From contig WPIO01000199.1 of NCBI GenBank assembly GCA_009760855.2, positions 188,001 to 252,000 on the forward strand: 64,000 nt of DNA, given 5' to 3'. The notes below the pieces were generated by a model, which saw only the letters and a program-made list of their open reading frames with translations, was not told the DNA's origin and made no database searches. The stretch comes from Cristatella mucedo (lineage: Eukaryota > Bryozoa > Phylactolaemata > Cristatellidae). The stretch's first letter is position 1; each line of letters opens with the position of its first letter. Made by a program: the position numbers and the translations under genes. Below, one piece after another: positions 35,031 through 49,369 of the stretch.

Positions 35031-36959
35031 CCAAACAAACGCAACCTAAATGCAGTCACCCAAACTAGCATGGATGTACAAGCATGTGCAAGAAACAATA
35101 TATCTCTAATTTTGTGTATTGGCCAGAAACAGAAAGTTGATGTAGGTTCACAATGGGTTAAACTTTTAAACACTGCAGCCTTTCTGCTGAGCTACCATCA
35201 CTCTGGCTGGAATAGTTCAAGTGTGTCAGAAATGAAACGGGTTCGATGAGGTAACCGAGTGACTGCAGGCTTGATTGTAGAAGAGCTTTGGGAAAATACT
35301 AATCAAACAAAAACATAACCTGGTTACCAGCCGCTGAGTTCCACTATACTGGCTGGACTTGCACATCGCCAACCTGTGGCCAACTGCACGTAGGCTGGGG
35401 GTTTCACATCAGATTAAACCTTCAGTAGCAGGTTCTCTCTCAGATGATTCCAGTGTTTATCTAGCTAGCCCTTTGGTAGTTACCTAATTACCCCTAATAC
35501 TGACAGTCACTGGCCATGGACGATGCAGTTTCTCCAAAACAGTCAGAAGGGGCCGAAATAACGATGGGATAACTATAATGGCAACAAGTAAAAGACTTCA
35601 GGTATGGCAGCTTAGGCAGCTGCAGTTGATTAGGCATTAGTAACAAGATGCAAATCATTGTGTGCAAGTTGTGCAATCAATCCTGGTGTGCAAGGACGAA
35701 GAACAGGGTATGTTTTAGGCCTGCTGTGCATTGCTTGCTGCAATATTGGTGAAAGAGACTGACCTCGAGAAAACACTATATAAACAAGGTTGTAAATTAA
35801 CTAATATTTATTTATGTATGCATGGTTGCTCAATGGACAGGGAAGTTTACCTATTTAGGCAGTCAAGTTCAGCCGTTGCAACGCCTTATCAGATTTTAAA
35901 CGCCAGACAAATCAGAGTCAACTCTCGAAGTTGACTGCATCATAGCATGGTATGACTGGATCCCTTGGATGCTGCAGTGATCCTGGAAACGCGTCCAGCA
36001 GCATCTGATTCATGTGGATCTAGGCTTATTTTCTCTTGTACTGTTTTATGCCTAAGCTATATGATAAGGTCATTTAAACCCATTACAGCCTACTACTACA
36101 GTTTACATAAATTATAAGAAAATGACACTTGTATAGCATCTTGAGAGAATAAATCTTTGTCCAGGAGCTTTAATCTTCGAGAAATAAAGCTGGTGTCTGC
36201 TCTCGAGGCTAGACATTGCATGTCCACGCAAAAAATAGTGCTAATACTTGTAGAACACTGGCCAGTGAATGTTCGCAGCCCTGCGGCAAGGCTTGGAATC
36301 ATTGCCTCAGTACATACAATCTGGACTGCATTGGATTGCCATTTTTTCATAAATAGACCAAGACGAAAACGTATGAATTAGCTACCGGAAAGGTGCATAT
36401 GAGTGCTGACTTGGCTTTCGGGTAGCTCAAATCAATTTCGCACTTTTACCAGTTTAAAAGCAGCTAAGAAGCTTAACAAAGCAACGTGTACTGCCTACAG
36501 CATTTCAATCGTATATAACCTTCTCAAAACAGACAATGGAATCGACCGCCGAGAGGCGTGTGCGATGAAAAGCTGTGGATCATAATGCTGCACTCAAAGC
36601 CGATCAGCTTAAATTGCCTTTGAGTCTGCCTCGTTTTCATTTCCGGTGTCACCTGAATGTATAGGCATGCATATACAGAGGTAAGCCCCAGTTCAAATTA
36701 CCCAGTTGTACAGTCAGCTAACAGTGTGCTGTACATGTGAGGGCCTAGCTCTAGCTACCTCAGCTGATCACACTGCTGAACACCTTGTAACAGGTAGGAT
36801 GAGAACGATTGCCGGGAATAAGAATGAAATTGTGGGACCTTAGTACAATATCGATAAAACATCATGCTAGTAGGCACGTTCAGTTAAAGTAAAGTAGACT
36901 AATTAAGCAGATTCATTTTTTTAGCCGCATAAGCTTAAGGACACTAGGTTTATTCACTA

Positions 36960-37125
36960 CCGTGGTTTTAGGACACTGTGGTTTTTTCACTACCGTGGTA
37001 CCAATGTGGTCGGTTCGAATCCTACCGTGGGTGATCCATTATTGCAGCTGGAAGTGGTGGTGACAGCCATACAGGCTCTTCGGTTGCTATAAAAACGAGG
37101 CTGTTGAATCAGCTAGTATTCACTA
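36960..37125 (+). mobile_element. tRNA-derived SINE, copy S2
   Basis: Has a well kept box B, GGTTCGAATCC, and the shared body GTGGTGACAGCCATACAGG plus CTCTTCGGTTGCTATAAAAA. It ends GCTGTTGAATCAGCTAG. The head differs from S1/S4/S5, with CACTACCGTGG doubled. It sits at the same place as S3 in unit 2, so it inserted before the units duplicated. Confidence 0.75.
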
Positions 37126-37429
37126 GAGCTTCTACTCCTAGTATGTAATAAAAAATTGCCTGCTGTTATAATAATTGTAGCTTTGTATACAGAGACAAAG
37201 CTATGGGGTGACAGTGGTGGTAGCTGTCAACCCTGGCCTTGTAGGTGGGAGTCGGTGCCGAGTCGGACACCCCGGTTGGTCAGCCGCAAAGGTATCACGA
37301 AATGGCCTATCTGACTGGCCGTTTCTGCATCTTTTCGGCCAATTTTTGTTTGCCTGGGGGAGACCCGCCCACGCCCTCCTCTACACGAGGCTCTGCCACC
37401 AGACTCATTTGCCAGCCAGGTACTCTAAT

Positions 37430-37768
37430 CCTGGCTTGGCCTTTGTTTGTATAGCACCCTTAGAGAACTGAAGCTCTTTCTGACCACATAGCAGCTGCAA
37501 TAGAGAAAACGTACCAAATTATTAGTGGTAACATTTGCATTGCCATTAAGTGTAACATTGCTAGATGTGGCATGGGCCGAGTCAACATCTGGATACAGTT
37601 AGTAATACCAGGCACAGTGTCATCGCACATAAGCACACAAATGATGAATCAAAAAGAACCACAAAATGTTGTCAAAAGCAGTTGTGTTCTAAGCTACTTT
37701 TTAAATGTGGTTTTGCCAGGAGATAAAATGACCTCATTCTGGAGTGAGCTTCAGGTTTTGGGAGATGT
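37430..37768 (-). mobile_element. LINE B-related 3' end inside unit 1
   Basis: Follows family B order on the minus strand: tip (CACCCTTAGAGAACTGAAGC), then CATTGCTAGATGTGGCATGG, and a segment like TTTTTAAATGTGGT before the RT C-terminus. It is cut off by the (CT)n tract at about 37769. The unit 2 counterpart (44690-45300) extends further into RT-like sequence. Confidence 0.6.
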
Positions 37769-38254
<486 letters not shown>

Positions 38255-39750
38255 GGGCCTGTGCCAGGCTCAAGTCCAGCCCACACACACAGTGGCCGCC
38301 TGACAGCTCTGACCTCTGATGAAAACACCTGACGAAAACAACTCAATGCCTTTCTCACTCAAAGTGTGCATATCTGGGCCAAGCCGTAAGGTTCGTAGCA
38401 AAAATCATAACCTACAGCTGGCCAGTTTCTTCATTCCCTGCCTAGACAATTAAGCAAGTTCACATACCCACAAGCACAAAAACTCACTATATTCTTATTT
38501 CTCTACTTCCTTACTCTTACTTGGTTTTTCCATATGCAATACCTCACAGAGATAATCATAATAGTAATTAGAATACATATTTTTGCACAGCACCTTCAGA
38601 AAAACAAAGTAAAACTTATATACAGTAGCTAGCAGATATACTAAATGAGCAACGAAGTGGCCTCTTTTTAAGTAAATTGTAACCCAAGACTGCAATGACC
38701 ACAAAGCACGGACCAAAACAGAGAACCGTTAGACTGATACCTGCTCAGTTAGGTGAAGAGGATTCGCATTCAGTGTGGCCGTTCGCATATTAATAGGGAA
38801 AGCTTTGACCTAACTATATGCATTAGGTACTTGGACATGAGCTCATATCAACTAGCGATCGACCAGTATGGCAGTTAGCCAAATGGAGGACTGAGGGGAG
38901 TCAGAGCAGTTTTCCCAGTGACTTACCGCATGGGCAGCCTGGATCAACTTGAGCTAGTCCAATGACTACCATTATACTAGGCAGCAGCACCCAGGTGAGT
39001 GATGACAAGCCAGATCGAAAATGGTAAAACATCTTCGTTAGCTCGGCTGAGCAGCACTATAGCTACAGGTATCAGCAGCTAGCCACCTGTAGCTTGGCCG
39101 TCCCTGGAGGGCCGTAAGGACAATGCCTTCGGCTAACGGGAGTTCCCCTAACATAGACTATGTTGCCCTGCCGAGACACTCTGTTTGTCATCAATCGTTC
39201 TCTGCCCTAGCCAATCACGAACTTGAGTTTGATAAATTGTTTGGCATTACAATGAAGACTGGCCTGGTAGGCTTGGAGCTAAGTGCCAGTCTGCAGCCGA
39301 TCTGTTTGCTTGATCACCCTGTGTTCTTTTTCTCCTTTCTATTCACCTAGCAGCTAGTGACTCGGCTTTCAATTGCCCAGTAGACTGCTCTGTAGGGGAA
39401 AGCCTCGTGAGAAACCGATCCATGTCATTTCGGCCCTAAGGTTGCCATCTGTCAGTGCTGCCTCGAAATACCTGGTCATACAGCTTTTACGGGTCTGCAG
39501 TTGCACCAGACCTTTGCAAGGTGTCACATAGCCTCCGACTGCTGTCTGCCAGCTGACGCATGCCCTCTCAAGTTCGGCTGGGTATTATGAATGTGCATAT
39601 GTATCTGCGATTGCTACTCCACAAAGCCGTGTAGACTAAGCAGGGAGTTACCCTGGAGAATTGCAAATAGCCCCCTCAAAGTCTCTGCAGCTTTCGGTGG
39701 GTATATGGCAGTAGCATACTGGAAGTAAGTAAGCGGCATAGCTAAGTCGA

Positions 39751-39943
<193 letters not shown>

Positions 39944-42015
39944 GGTGAGGAGGAAGTACCCATGATCGGCAGTTGCAGTGCTCAGAACCTAGCCGGAAAA
40001 TATTTGCCAACATCGATTGCAGGCAATGAAGATGTCGTTGCATAAGAATTGTTGAAGTGAATTTAACTTCCACTCAGTCTGGGATCTGCACAGCAGAAGA
40101 TTATCATTCCAGCAGTGTTAAAGGGAATGACCCACACGAAATTACAAAGAATTGAGTAGGCATTTTATACTAAAGAGGATATCTAAGGGCACAAAGAGAC
40201 TGATCAAAGTGGTGGGAAAAGCCAATTCATAACTAACTTTGAGGGCCAGAATACGAATTTTGATCTGTCTCCATTGATCAAACTTGCAAGGATTCAACCC
40301 TTATCATTGCCATCTGCTGGTGCTGTGGGCGGAGGCTTTTTTAGTTATTATGCAAAAATGAATTGCAGTAGTTCAATTTAGACAGAACCAGAGAGCTGCT
40401 AAGATGCTTTTCTTGCCACTGTTCAGAGTTAAAGAATTGGAGCTAGCTATGACAGTATTTTTAATGAAATATTAGGCATCGAACAATCATCAAAGAGGTC
40501 CCCTAAGGGCGCGATTTTTCAAGAATCCCCTAAAGACTCCTGACTTACACGTACTGTACATGATGACATTCAAACAAGGACATTGCAAAATAAAGTACCG
40601 AATTCTCTTATTACAACCTCAACCCAATAGTGGCCTTTGGTGAGGAATCGCTTTATATTATCATTTTAACTTAAAAAACTGACAACGTAGCGAATCCAAT
40701 GTCCACTCGGAAAGCATTCGGTTAAGATCTTGCCCTCAAGGGCATTTGGCAGCACCAATCAAGGATGGAGGCAGATTGAACTGGCTGAATCGTCAGTAGT
40801 CAATGTGATCGTATACATCTATTAGAAATGAATAAACAACTATCTGCTGCAGCTAGCAGAATGTAAATATGACTGAGCCCGTGTGGACTGATATGGGCTT
40901 ACTAAATTTGCTGCACCTGATGCGAAACACACAATATAATATCCTTTCTATCAGTCTAAAATACTCTGCAAAGCCATGTAACTAAGTGGGTGTTACGAAG
41001 GTGAGTGTTCTATAGCTCACTCAAGACCTAAGCTGGTCTCGGCAAGCATGCAGTAGCCGACCGACTTAATCTCAAGGAAAAAAAGAGAATATGAGCAGCA
41101 CGGCCGAATAAAAAGCGAAAACAAGGAACTGGGAACCCTAGAAGTAGCAGATCAGAATGGCTGAAAATAATCAACCATAGTCAGCAGCCGGGTATTAGAT
41201 GTTGTGGAATTATAATTTGGAAGTGAGCTCCATAGATGAAGACATGCAGACCAAAAAATCTAGTCACCAATAGTGTTAATGCATAGAAATTGACACGAAC
41301 ACACACATACATGCACATACACGCACAAACACATACACACTCAAATATCCAAGCAAACACAGCCTAAATGCAGTCACCCAAACTAGCATGGGTATACAAG
41401 CATGTACAAGAAACAATATGTCTCTAATTTTGTGTAGTGGCCAGAAACATAAAGTTGATGTAGGTTCGCAATTGTTGCAAATTTAAAACACTGCAGCCTT
41501 TCGGCTGAGCTACCATCACTCTGGCTAGAATAGTTCAAGTGTGTCAGAAAATGAAACGGGTTCGATGAGGTTACCGAGTGACTGCAGGCTTGATTGTAGA
41601 AGAGCTTTGGGAAAACACTAATCAGACAAAATACATACCCTGGTTACCAGCCGCTGAGTTCCACTATACTGTCTGGACTTTCACATCACCAGCCTTTAGC
41701 CAACTGCACATAGGCTAGAGGCTTCAGATCCAATAAAAGCCTCGAGTAGCAGGTTACCTCTCAAGTAATCCCAGTGTTCATCTAGTGACCCCTTTGGTTC
41801 CTAATAGTGACAGTCACTGACCATGGACGATTCAGTTTTTACAAAATAGCCACAACGGGCCGAAATAACGATTTGACAACGATAATAGCAACAAGTAAAT
41901 TACTTCAGGCAGATTAGGCATATGCAGTTGCTTAGGCAGTAGCAAATCATGGTGCGCAAGTTGTGTGATCACTCCAGGTGTGCAAGGACGAAGGACTGGG
42001 TTATGGGGGCAACCG

Positions 42016-42262
42016 ATCGGAGTCGAGTTGCTTGTCGACCCCTGGTCGCAGTGGAAGCTTCAGTGAATGTCCAGTCTGAGCTCCAAAGTCATGCACAAAC
42101 TGCTCCCTGCAAAGCCTCTTACACAACTTCTCAGACCAAGGGCTGTGGGATAAAGTCTTTGGTTTGCAAGTATATCACAGACTGTGTTTTGCAAGTGTGT
42201 GGTCACTGAGCCTTCAGGCATGGGTTTGGTGTAGACACACACTTGCACACTTAGTCACTCTG
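42016..42262 (+). repeat. Insert D1 present in unit 2 only
   Basis: Unit 1 passes from GTGCAAGGACGAAGAACAGG straight to TTTTAGGCCTGC (about 35690-35715). Unit 2 has about 250 extra bases between the same points. The insert's first part (CGAGTTGCTTGTCGACCC) resembles 54075-54110 (CGAGTCGCTTGTCGGTCG), and the frames there share RVACR followed by L.V. No ends or target duplication could be fixed. Confidence 0.5.
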
Positions 42263-43502
42263 GTGGCATTTTTTAGGCCTGCTGTGCATTGCTTGCTGCA
42301 ATATTGATGAAAGACACTGACCTCGAAGGAACACAATTTAAACAAGGTTGTTGATTCACTAATATTTATTTATACATGCATGGTTGCTCCGTGGATAGGG
42401 AAGTTTATCAATTTAGGCAGCCAAGCTCAGCTGCGGCAACTCCTGGTCAGATTTTAAGTGCTAGATATATAAGAGTCAACTGTCGAAGTTGACTGCATCA
42501 TAGCATTGCATGACTGGATCTCTTAGATGTTGCAGTGATCCTAGAAATGTTTCCAGCACCATCTTAACTTATACATTTGCATCCGGTTGTACTTGCTCCT
42601 ATTCTGTTTAATGCCAAAAGTATGCGATAAGGTCATTGAATTTCATTTGCCTTCTACTATAGCTTACATAGATAATAAGAAAATGACACTGATATATAGC
42701 ACCGTGAGAGAATAATTCTATGTCCACGAGCTTTAATGTTCTGGAAATAAAGCTGGTGCCTTTTCTCTAGGTTAGACATTGCATGACTACAAAAAAAATA
42801 GTGCTAATACTTGTAGAGCACTTGCCAGTGGATGTTTGCCATGCTGCAGCAAGGCTTGTAAAAATTGCCCAGTACAAACAATCTGGACTGCATTGGATTG
42901 CCATTTTCTCCAAAACAGATCAAGATGAAAACTTATGCATTGGCTACTGGGAAGGAGAATATGGGTGTTTAGTTGGCTTTCGGGTAGCTCAAATTAAGTT
43001 AACACATTTACAAGTTTAAAAGCAGCTAACAAGCCTAGTAAAGCAATATTTACTGCCTACATGATTTCAATCTTATATAACCTTTGCAAAACAGACAATG
43101 GAATCAACTGCCGAGAGGTATGTGTGATTTAAAGCTGCAGATCATAATGGTGCACTCAAAGCCGACCAGCTTCTATTGCCTTTGAGCCTGCCTCATTTTC
43201 ATTTCCGGTGTCACATGAATGTATATGCATGCATATACAGAGCTAAGCCCCAGTTCAAAGTACCCGGCTGTAATCTGCTGACCATGTGCATGTGAGTGCC
43301 AAGCTCCAGCTATCTCAGCTGATAACACTGCTGAACACTATGTAACGGGCAGGATGAGAACGATTACAGGGAATAAGAATGAAATTGTGTGAACTTAGTA
43401 CAATATTAGTAAAACATGTTTGCACTTTCAGCTAAAGTAAATTAGATTAATTTAGTCGTATTATTTTTGTGGCCACAAAAGCTTAAGGATGCTAAGTAAA
43501 GT

Positions 43503-43645
43503 TTGTTCGCTACCGTGGTACCATTGTGGTCAGTTCGAATCCTACCGTGGGCGATCCTTGATTGCAGCTGGAAGTGGTGGTGATAGCCATAAAGGCTCTT
43601 CGGTTGCTATACAAAAGAGGCAGTTGAATAAGCTAGCATTCCTTA
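43503..43645 (+). mobile_element. tRNA-derived SINE, copy S3
   Basis: Same element as S2 at the matching place of unit 2: CAGTTCGAATCC box B, then GTGGTGATAGCCATAAAGG and CTCTTCGGTTGCTATACAAA, ending GTTGAATAAGCTAGC. Confidence 0.75.
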
Positions 43646-43674
43646 GAGCTTCTATTTCTAGTATGTAATAGTAG

Positions 43675-44401
43675 TGTACCCATGTGAGGTACGGTTGGCA
43701 GGGACAGAACGGCTGCAATGTAGTAAGGTCACGGGCTAGGCCGGGGTTGGATTAACACATGGCCGGACGCATGTTGACAATAGGTCACCGGGGCTCTTGG
43801 ATAGTAGTTGGCCGAGTAAGTCTTGGTGTTGGAGGCTCCCACTTTTGCCGCGTCATGCACAAAGATGGTTGCAGGCATGCTCCGGCGATGCGGCCATGCA
43901 TGCAAAGCAGTGAGAACCCAAGGCCAGAGCTGAGCTGGATAGCAAGCTCCTTATTAAGACTTGTATATTCAGCGTTCCCCGTGTAGCTTGTTCGTGACCC
44001 CTGCCTACATACGTGTTGGCATCTTTCGGCTGAAGCTCTCGGCTTTGGTAGTTGTCGACTCAGACTAGCTAAGCAGTTAATCAGCCAGCCTGGTGTTTTA
44101 CGGCGTATGCTCGTACTGCTGGATTCGGAGTCGGTTCAACGGCAGGACTGCCGAAGCCAACTGACACGTTTGTTTGTGCTTGTGGCATCGTCTTGCGCCC
44201 CAATAGTGTGCTTTCTTTAGGACTCTCCCTGCAGACTTGTCTAGTTCCCCTGTTGTTGTTGGCACATGGGTTATTATATTAAAGAGGCTTAACCTAAACG
44301 GCTGCTTGTATTCCTAGCTCAGGAGCACGGTGAGCGGCAGCATGTCCGGAGTTGAGCAGGTTTGGCTGGAAATAGCTTTTGACACCGGGAACTCGGTTAC
44401 A
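43675..44401 (+). mobile_element. Solo LTR, second family (L2), 727 bases
   Basis: Unit 1 reads GTATGTAATA directly into an A-run and ATTGCCTGCTG (about 37140-37160). Unit 2 has 727 bases at that point, beginning TGTACCC and ending GGTTACA. The flanking tetramers are GTAG and GAAG, a target duplication with one mismatch. On the plus strand TTGTATATTCAG at about 43963 could be the TATA box and ATTAAAG at about 44278 the poly(A) signal, so the plus orientation fits. No internal retrotransposon sequence is present. It is unlike the LTR at 8199-9300. Confidence 0.6.
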
Positions 44402-44689
44402 GAAGATTGCCTGCTAATATAATAACAATAGTCGTAGCTTTGCATACAGAGACAAAGCCTTGGAGTGACAGTGGTGGTAGCTGCCAACTCTGGCCTTGTA
44501 GGTGGGAGCCAAGTCCGACACTCGATCATTTGGCCAGAACGAGTATCACAAAATGGCCTATCTGACTAGCTTGTTCTGCATGATTATGGCCAATTTTTGC
44601 TTGCCTGGGAGACCCTCACCATCTCTACTGCAATAGCTTCTGCCCCCGGCACCCGTGTGCTTGCCAGGTACTCCAATCCTGGTTTGGCG

Positions 44690-45300
44690 TTCGTTTGAAA
44701 GAAACCCTTAGAGATCTGAAGCTCTTTTTGAGCACATAACAGCTGCTAGGGAGAAAACGTAGCCGAATGATTACTGGTAGCATTCGCAATGCCATCAAAT
44801 ATAGCAGTGCTAGATGTGGCATGCACAGAGTCAACATCTGGATACAGTTATGAAGTAGAACCAGGCAGAATGTCACAGCACATAGGCACGCAAAGGATGA
44901 ATCAAAGGACTCACAAAATGCTCTCATAAGCAGATGTGTTCTAAGCTACTTTTTAAAATGTTGCTCTGCCAGTGGATGATGTGACCTCAGTCTTGAGTGC
45001 GTTTCATGTTTTGGGATATACAAACTAAAGGCAAGGTCTGTAAAGTTTGTGAGGTTCCTATGGGATCTATCAAAGCAGCTTTTCGAGTCAAAGCAGCAGT
45101 TGACGCGTTGCTTATCTTAGTAGGCGAGCATTTCTTATATGCTGGCTGGGTTCGGCGGACACAGAAACTTCAAAGTAAGTGACGGAACCTTGAAGGCAAT
45201 ATGCTGCTGGATTGGAAGGAAATGCAGCTTGGCCAGAAGTAGTGTACCGTGATAGAATGCCTCGTCATTCTTGACTGCACTAAAATTAGAGGAGGGAGTG
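44690..45300 (-). mobile_element. LINE B-related fragment inside unit 2
   Basis: Counterpart of 37430-37768 but reaching further. Beyond about 45000 it aligns with the RT C-terminal coding part of family B, for example GATATACAAACTAAAGGCAA against GCATACGAACTAAATGCACG. It is non-coding through many changes. Confidence 0.55.
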
Positions 45301-45457
45301 CTTTACTCCTAGTCTAAGTTGCTGCAACTAATATACCGTCGACCTTTCACCAGCAAAGTATCAATTCCCAATATTTATCTATGTAGAACTTGTTTTGGCA
45401 TTGGCTGTTCTTGTACACTCATCATGAAGACTAACGACAGCACCCTCGTTGCCCTTT

Positions 45458-46447
<990 letters not shown>

Positions 46448-47547
46448 TTCTCTCTTAAGGGCCTGTGCCACCGACGTCCATCAGGGCTCGAGTCGACCCC
46501 ACACAAGCAGCTGCCGACTGGCGACTCTGACCTCGAATGAAAACACCTGACGAAGCAACTCAGTGCCTTTCTCTCTCAAACTTTGCTAATGCTGGGCCAA
46601 GCCGTAAGGTCATTATCAAAACATTTTACCTTTAGCTGGCTACTTTCTCGGTTCACTGCCTATGCAATTAGGCAAGTTCACCTGCCCACATGCAGAAAAA
46701 CTCGCTATATCCTTACTTCTCTACTTCCAGGCTCTTATCTAATTTTTTCATATAAATACACAACAGAGATAGTCCTAATAGTATTTAGAATATCTATTTT
46801 TACATTTCACCCTCAGAAAGCAAAGGTAAAATCTCTATTTTGTTGCTAGCAGATTTACTAGATGAGCAACCAAGTGGCCTCCAACAAGTAAATCGCAACC
46901 CAAGGCCGTACGAAAACCATAAAGCATTTTGATCAAAACCGAGATGCCGGAAGATAGACACCCACGCAGCTATGGGAAGAGGGTTTGCATCAAGTGTTGC
47001 CATGCGCATTGTAATGGCGCAAGCCTCGACCTAACTATGTGCCTTGGGTACTGGGACATGAGCTCATATCAACTAGCGATCGACCACTATGGTGGTTTGC
47101 CAATTGGATGAAGTAAGGGGGTTGGGCTGAGCAGGATTCCAAGAAACCTACCTCGAGGGCAGCCTGGGTCGACTTGAGCTTGTCCAGTGAGTGCCATTAT
47201 ACTTGGCAGCAGTACCCAGGTTACTGATGACAAGCGAGATCGAAAATGGTAAAACATCTTCGTTAGCTCGGCTGAGCAGTACTATAGCTACAGGTGTCAG
47301 CAACGGGTTATCAGGAGCTTGGCTGCCCTTGCGGCTGTTAGGACGATGGCCTGCGGCCAACGGGAGTTCCCCTAGCCTAGACTTCGTTCCCCACTGCTTT
47401 ATCTCTGTCGTCAAGCCTTCACTGTGCAACTGTTCACGAACTGGATTCAGCCAGTGGCTCGGCATTACTCTAACCTGGGGGGGGGAGGGGGGCATGGTTT
47501 GCTTGTAGAGTTTCACCAGTCTACAGGCGGTCTGTAAAGCGTGATTA

Positions 47548-47722
47548 TAATAACAATATTGTTAATAATAATGCTTTTCATAAAGTGAACTCAGAGGGTT
47601 CAATCTCTTTTTAGGTGCTTTACATTTGCTACAAAGGGAAACGTGATTAAACGGTGAGTATTGATATGCTGGACAAATAACATGAATAGCATGGTTAAGG
47701 ATGACATGCATAGGGTCAGCAT
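47548..47722 (-). mobile_element. LINE family B 3' tip inserted in unit 3
   Basis: The AAT-rich tail TTGTTAATAATAATGC is followed by family B 3' UTR (TTTTTAGGTGCTTTACATTT, GCATAGGGTCAGCATGCAA). Unit 2 at the same point (about 39318) is uninterrupted, so this is a recent, severely 5'-truncated insertion. Confidence 0.75.
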
Positions 47723-48484
47723 GCAAGTGTGTTATCCTATTCCATATCTCTCATTCCTATTCACCTTGTGGCTCCTGACTAGACCTATACCCAGTAGACA
47801 GCTCTGTATGGGTAAGCCTATCGAGAAACCGGTGCACATCATTTCAGGTGATAAGGTCGCTGACTGGCAGTACTGCCAAGAAATACGTTGTCGTACTGCA
47901 TGGCTGGGTATTCCGTAGCACCTGACCTTTGCAAGCTGCCACATCCATAGCCTTCGACTGCTGTCCGCCAGCTGATTCTCCTTGTTTCACAGTTGACTGG
48001 GTATAATGAATGTACATATGTATCGGCGACTGCAACTCCATAAAGCTCTCGACACTAAGCAGGGATTTATGCTTATGAACTGTAAATAGGCCCCTTTAAG
48101 TCCCATAAGTGTTCGGTGGCTATATGGCCATTTATTACTGGAAGTAAGTAAGCTGCTAGCTCAGTCGGAGAGAGAGAGAGAGATAGAGAAAGAAAATCTG
48201 GAAGAAAAGACTTTGGTCTGCTGTTACAGCGATCAGAGGCACTATGGCGTCAAGAACCCGAACTAAAAATTGACACAATCAGTACTAGAGGGTTCTTGCT
48301 AAAGCACACAAGTGTGACAAGTAAGTCAAATAGACCGATTAGTTGCGGAGCATTGCTTATAGCATTTTGCATAGTTAATCTTTAAGTCCGTTATTCACTA
48401 TTTTACGAAATTCCCGATGGCATAGTAATCTTTAATAGCGCTGGCAATTGAGATTAGAAGTAACTGCAGTCAGACTACACTAAC

Positions 48485-48755
48485 CTCTTTTCATCGTACG
48501 ATTCCCAGTAAGCTTTGAGAATGCTGTTCTGGACTTCTGGAAGGTAGGTTGCCAGTGCCAAGGGATACAATCCACCTTCAGCACATCCAGTGAACAGGAA
48601 TGACTTCCTGGTAGAGCTATTAGTCAACTCTTCCTTGCATACTTCTTCTGGCACCTTACATTGCTTGCCATTGCACCAGAACACGTGGTTGGCCAATTCC
48701 ATGTGCACCTTGTTCCAAGCATTGACGAAAGAATTAAAATTGGGAGTCAGACGAT
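48485..48755 (-). CDS. Exon-like segment, possible class-3 lipase-like protein
   Basis: On the minus strand an acceptor CGTTCTGCAG, ending at 48756, opens a 271-base frame (phase 1 in, phase 2 out). It closes at AAAGAG|GTTAGT. The translation is clean: NSFVNAWNKVHMELANHV, a cysteine-bearing middle (FWCNGKQC, EEVCKEE), then SFLFTGCAEGGLYPLALATYL. The last stretch and the preceding F..AWN.V...L match the shape of fungal-type class 3 lipases, where the nucleophile elbow is TGHSLGG. Here the motif is TGCAEGG, with alanine in place of the catalytic serine. If the assignment holds, the product would not be a normal lipase. No other exon was found, and the neighbouring sequence is array repeat. The resemblance rests on one motif and spacing. 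Confidence 0.4.
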
Positions 48756-49369
48756 CTGCAGAACGAAGGCAGGTAGTGAATTACAGTAGACTTACCAGGC
48801 AACAGCTAAGAGATTTCCCAGCCACTGCTATTGATTGCCAATAATCTTAGTCAGAGGTCAAACACCTGGACTAGCTAGGGAAGACTTTTCAAGAAACAAT
48901 TTTAAGCTTTGAAAAATCTTTAAAAGAGATCTCCTAACGGACGTCCGTTTAACCCAGAGGTCAGCTAAAGGCCCCTAAAATACATATACTGTACCAGGTG
49001 ACAGTCGAACAACAGCACTGGAAACTAAAACACCCAACTGTGTAATTCTAACAGCATGCATATTTGTGTCCTTTGGTGACGAATCGCATTATATTGTCAT
49101 ATAAATTAAAGAAATGGCAAAGAACCAAATCAAATACTTACTGGAGAAGCACTTAGTAAGCTCTTTAGCTCATACCCCACCAGTAAAACTGTGTGGCATA
49201 GCCATGTTAGCAATTATCACTCTACCATAAGGCTCATTATAAACAGGGGAGACCAAAGGGCAGACAACGAACGTATAAGAAACGTGACCTGTGACTGGTT
49301 GATCTGTCAGATGCGGTTTGATGGTCATATGACAGTGGACAAAAACTAAGTCAAACGTAATACTATGAA

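Larger units (their letters stand above)
46766..49150 (+). repeat. Tandem array unit 3 (5' part)
   Basis: 46766-47300 aligns with 38551-39060, 47745-48170 with 39335-39750 and 48790-49150 with 40385-40700. The unit then stops and LINE B5 follows. Differences from unit 2 are a LINE B tip insertion at 47548-47722, a GA tract of only about 16 bases, and an exon-like segment at 48485-48755 absent from units 1 and 2. Confidence 0.7.
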
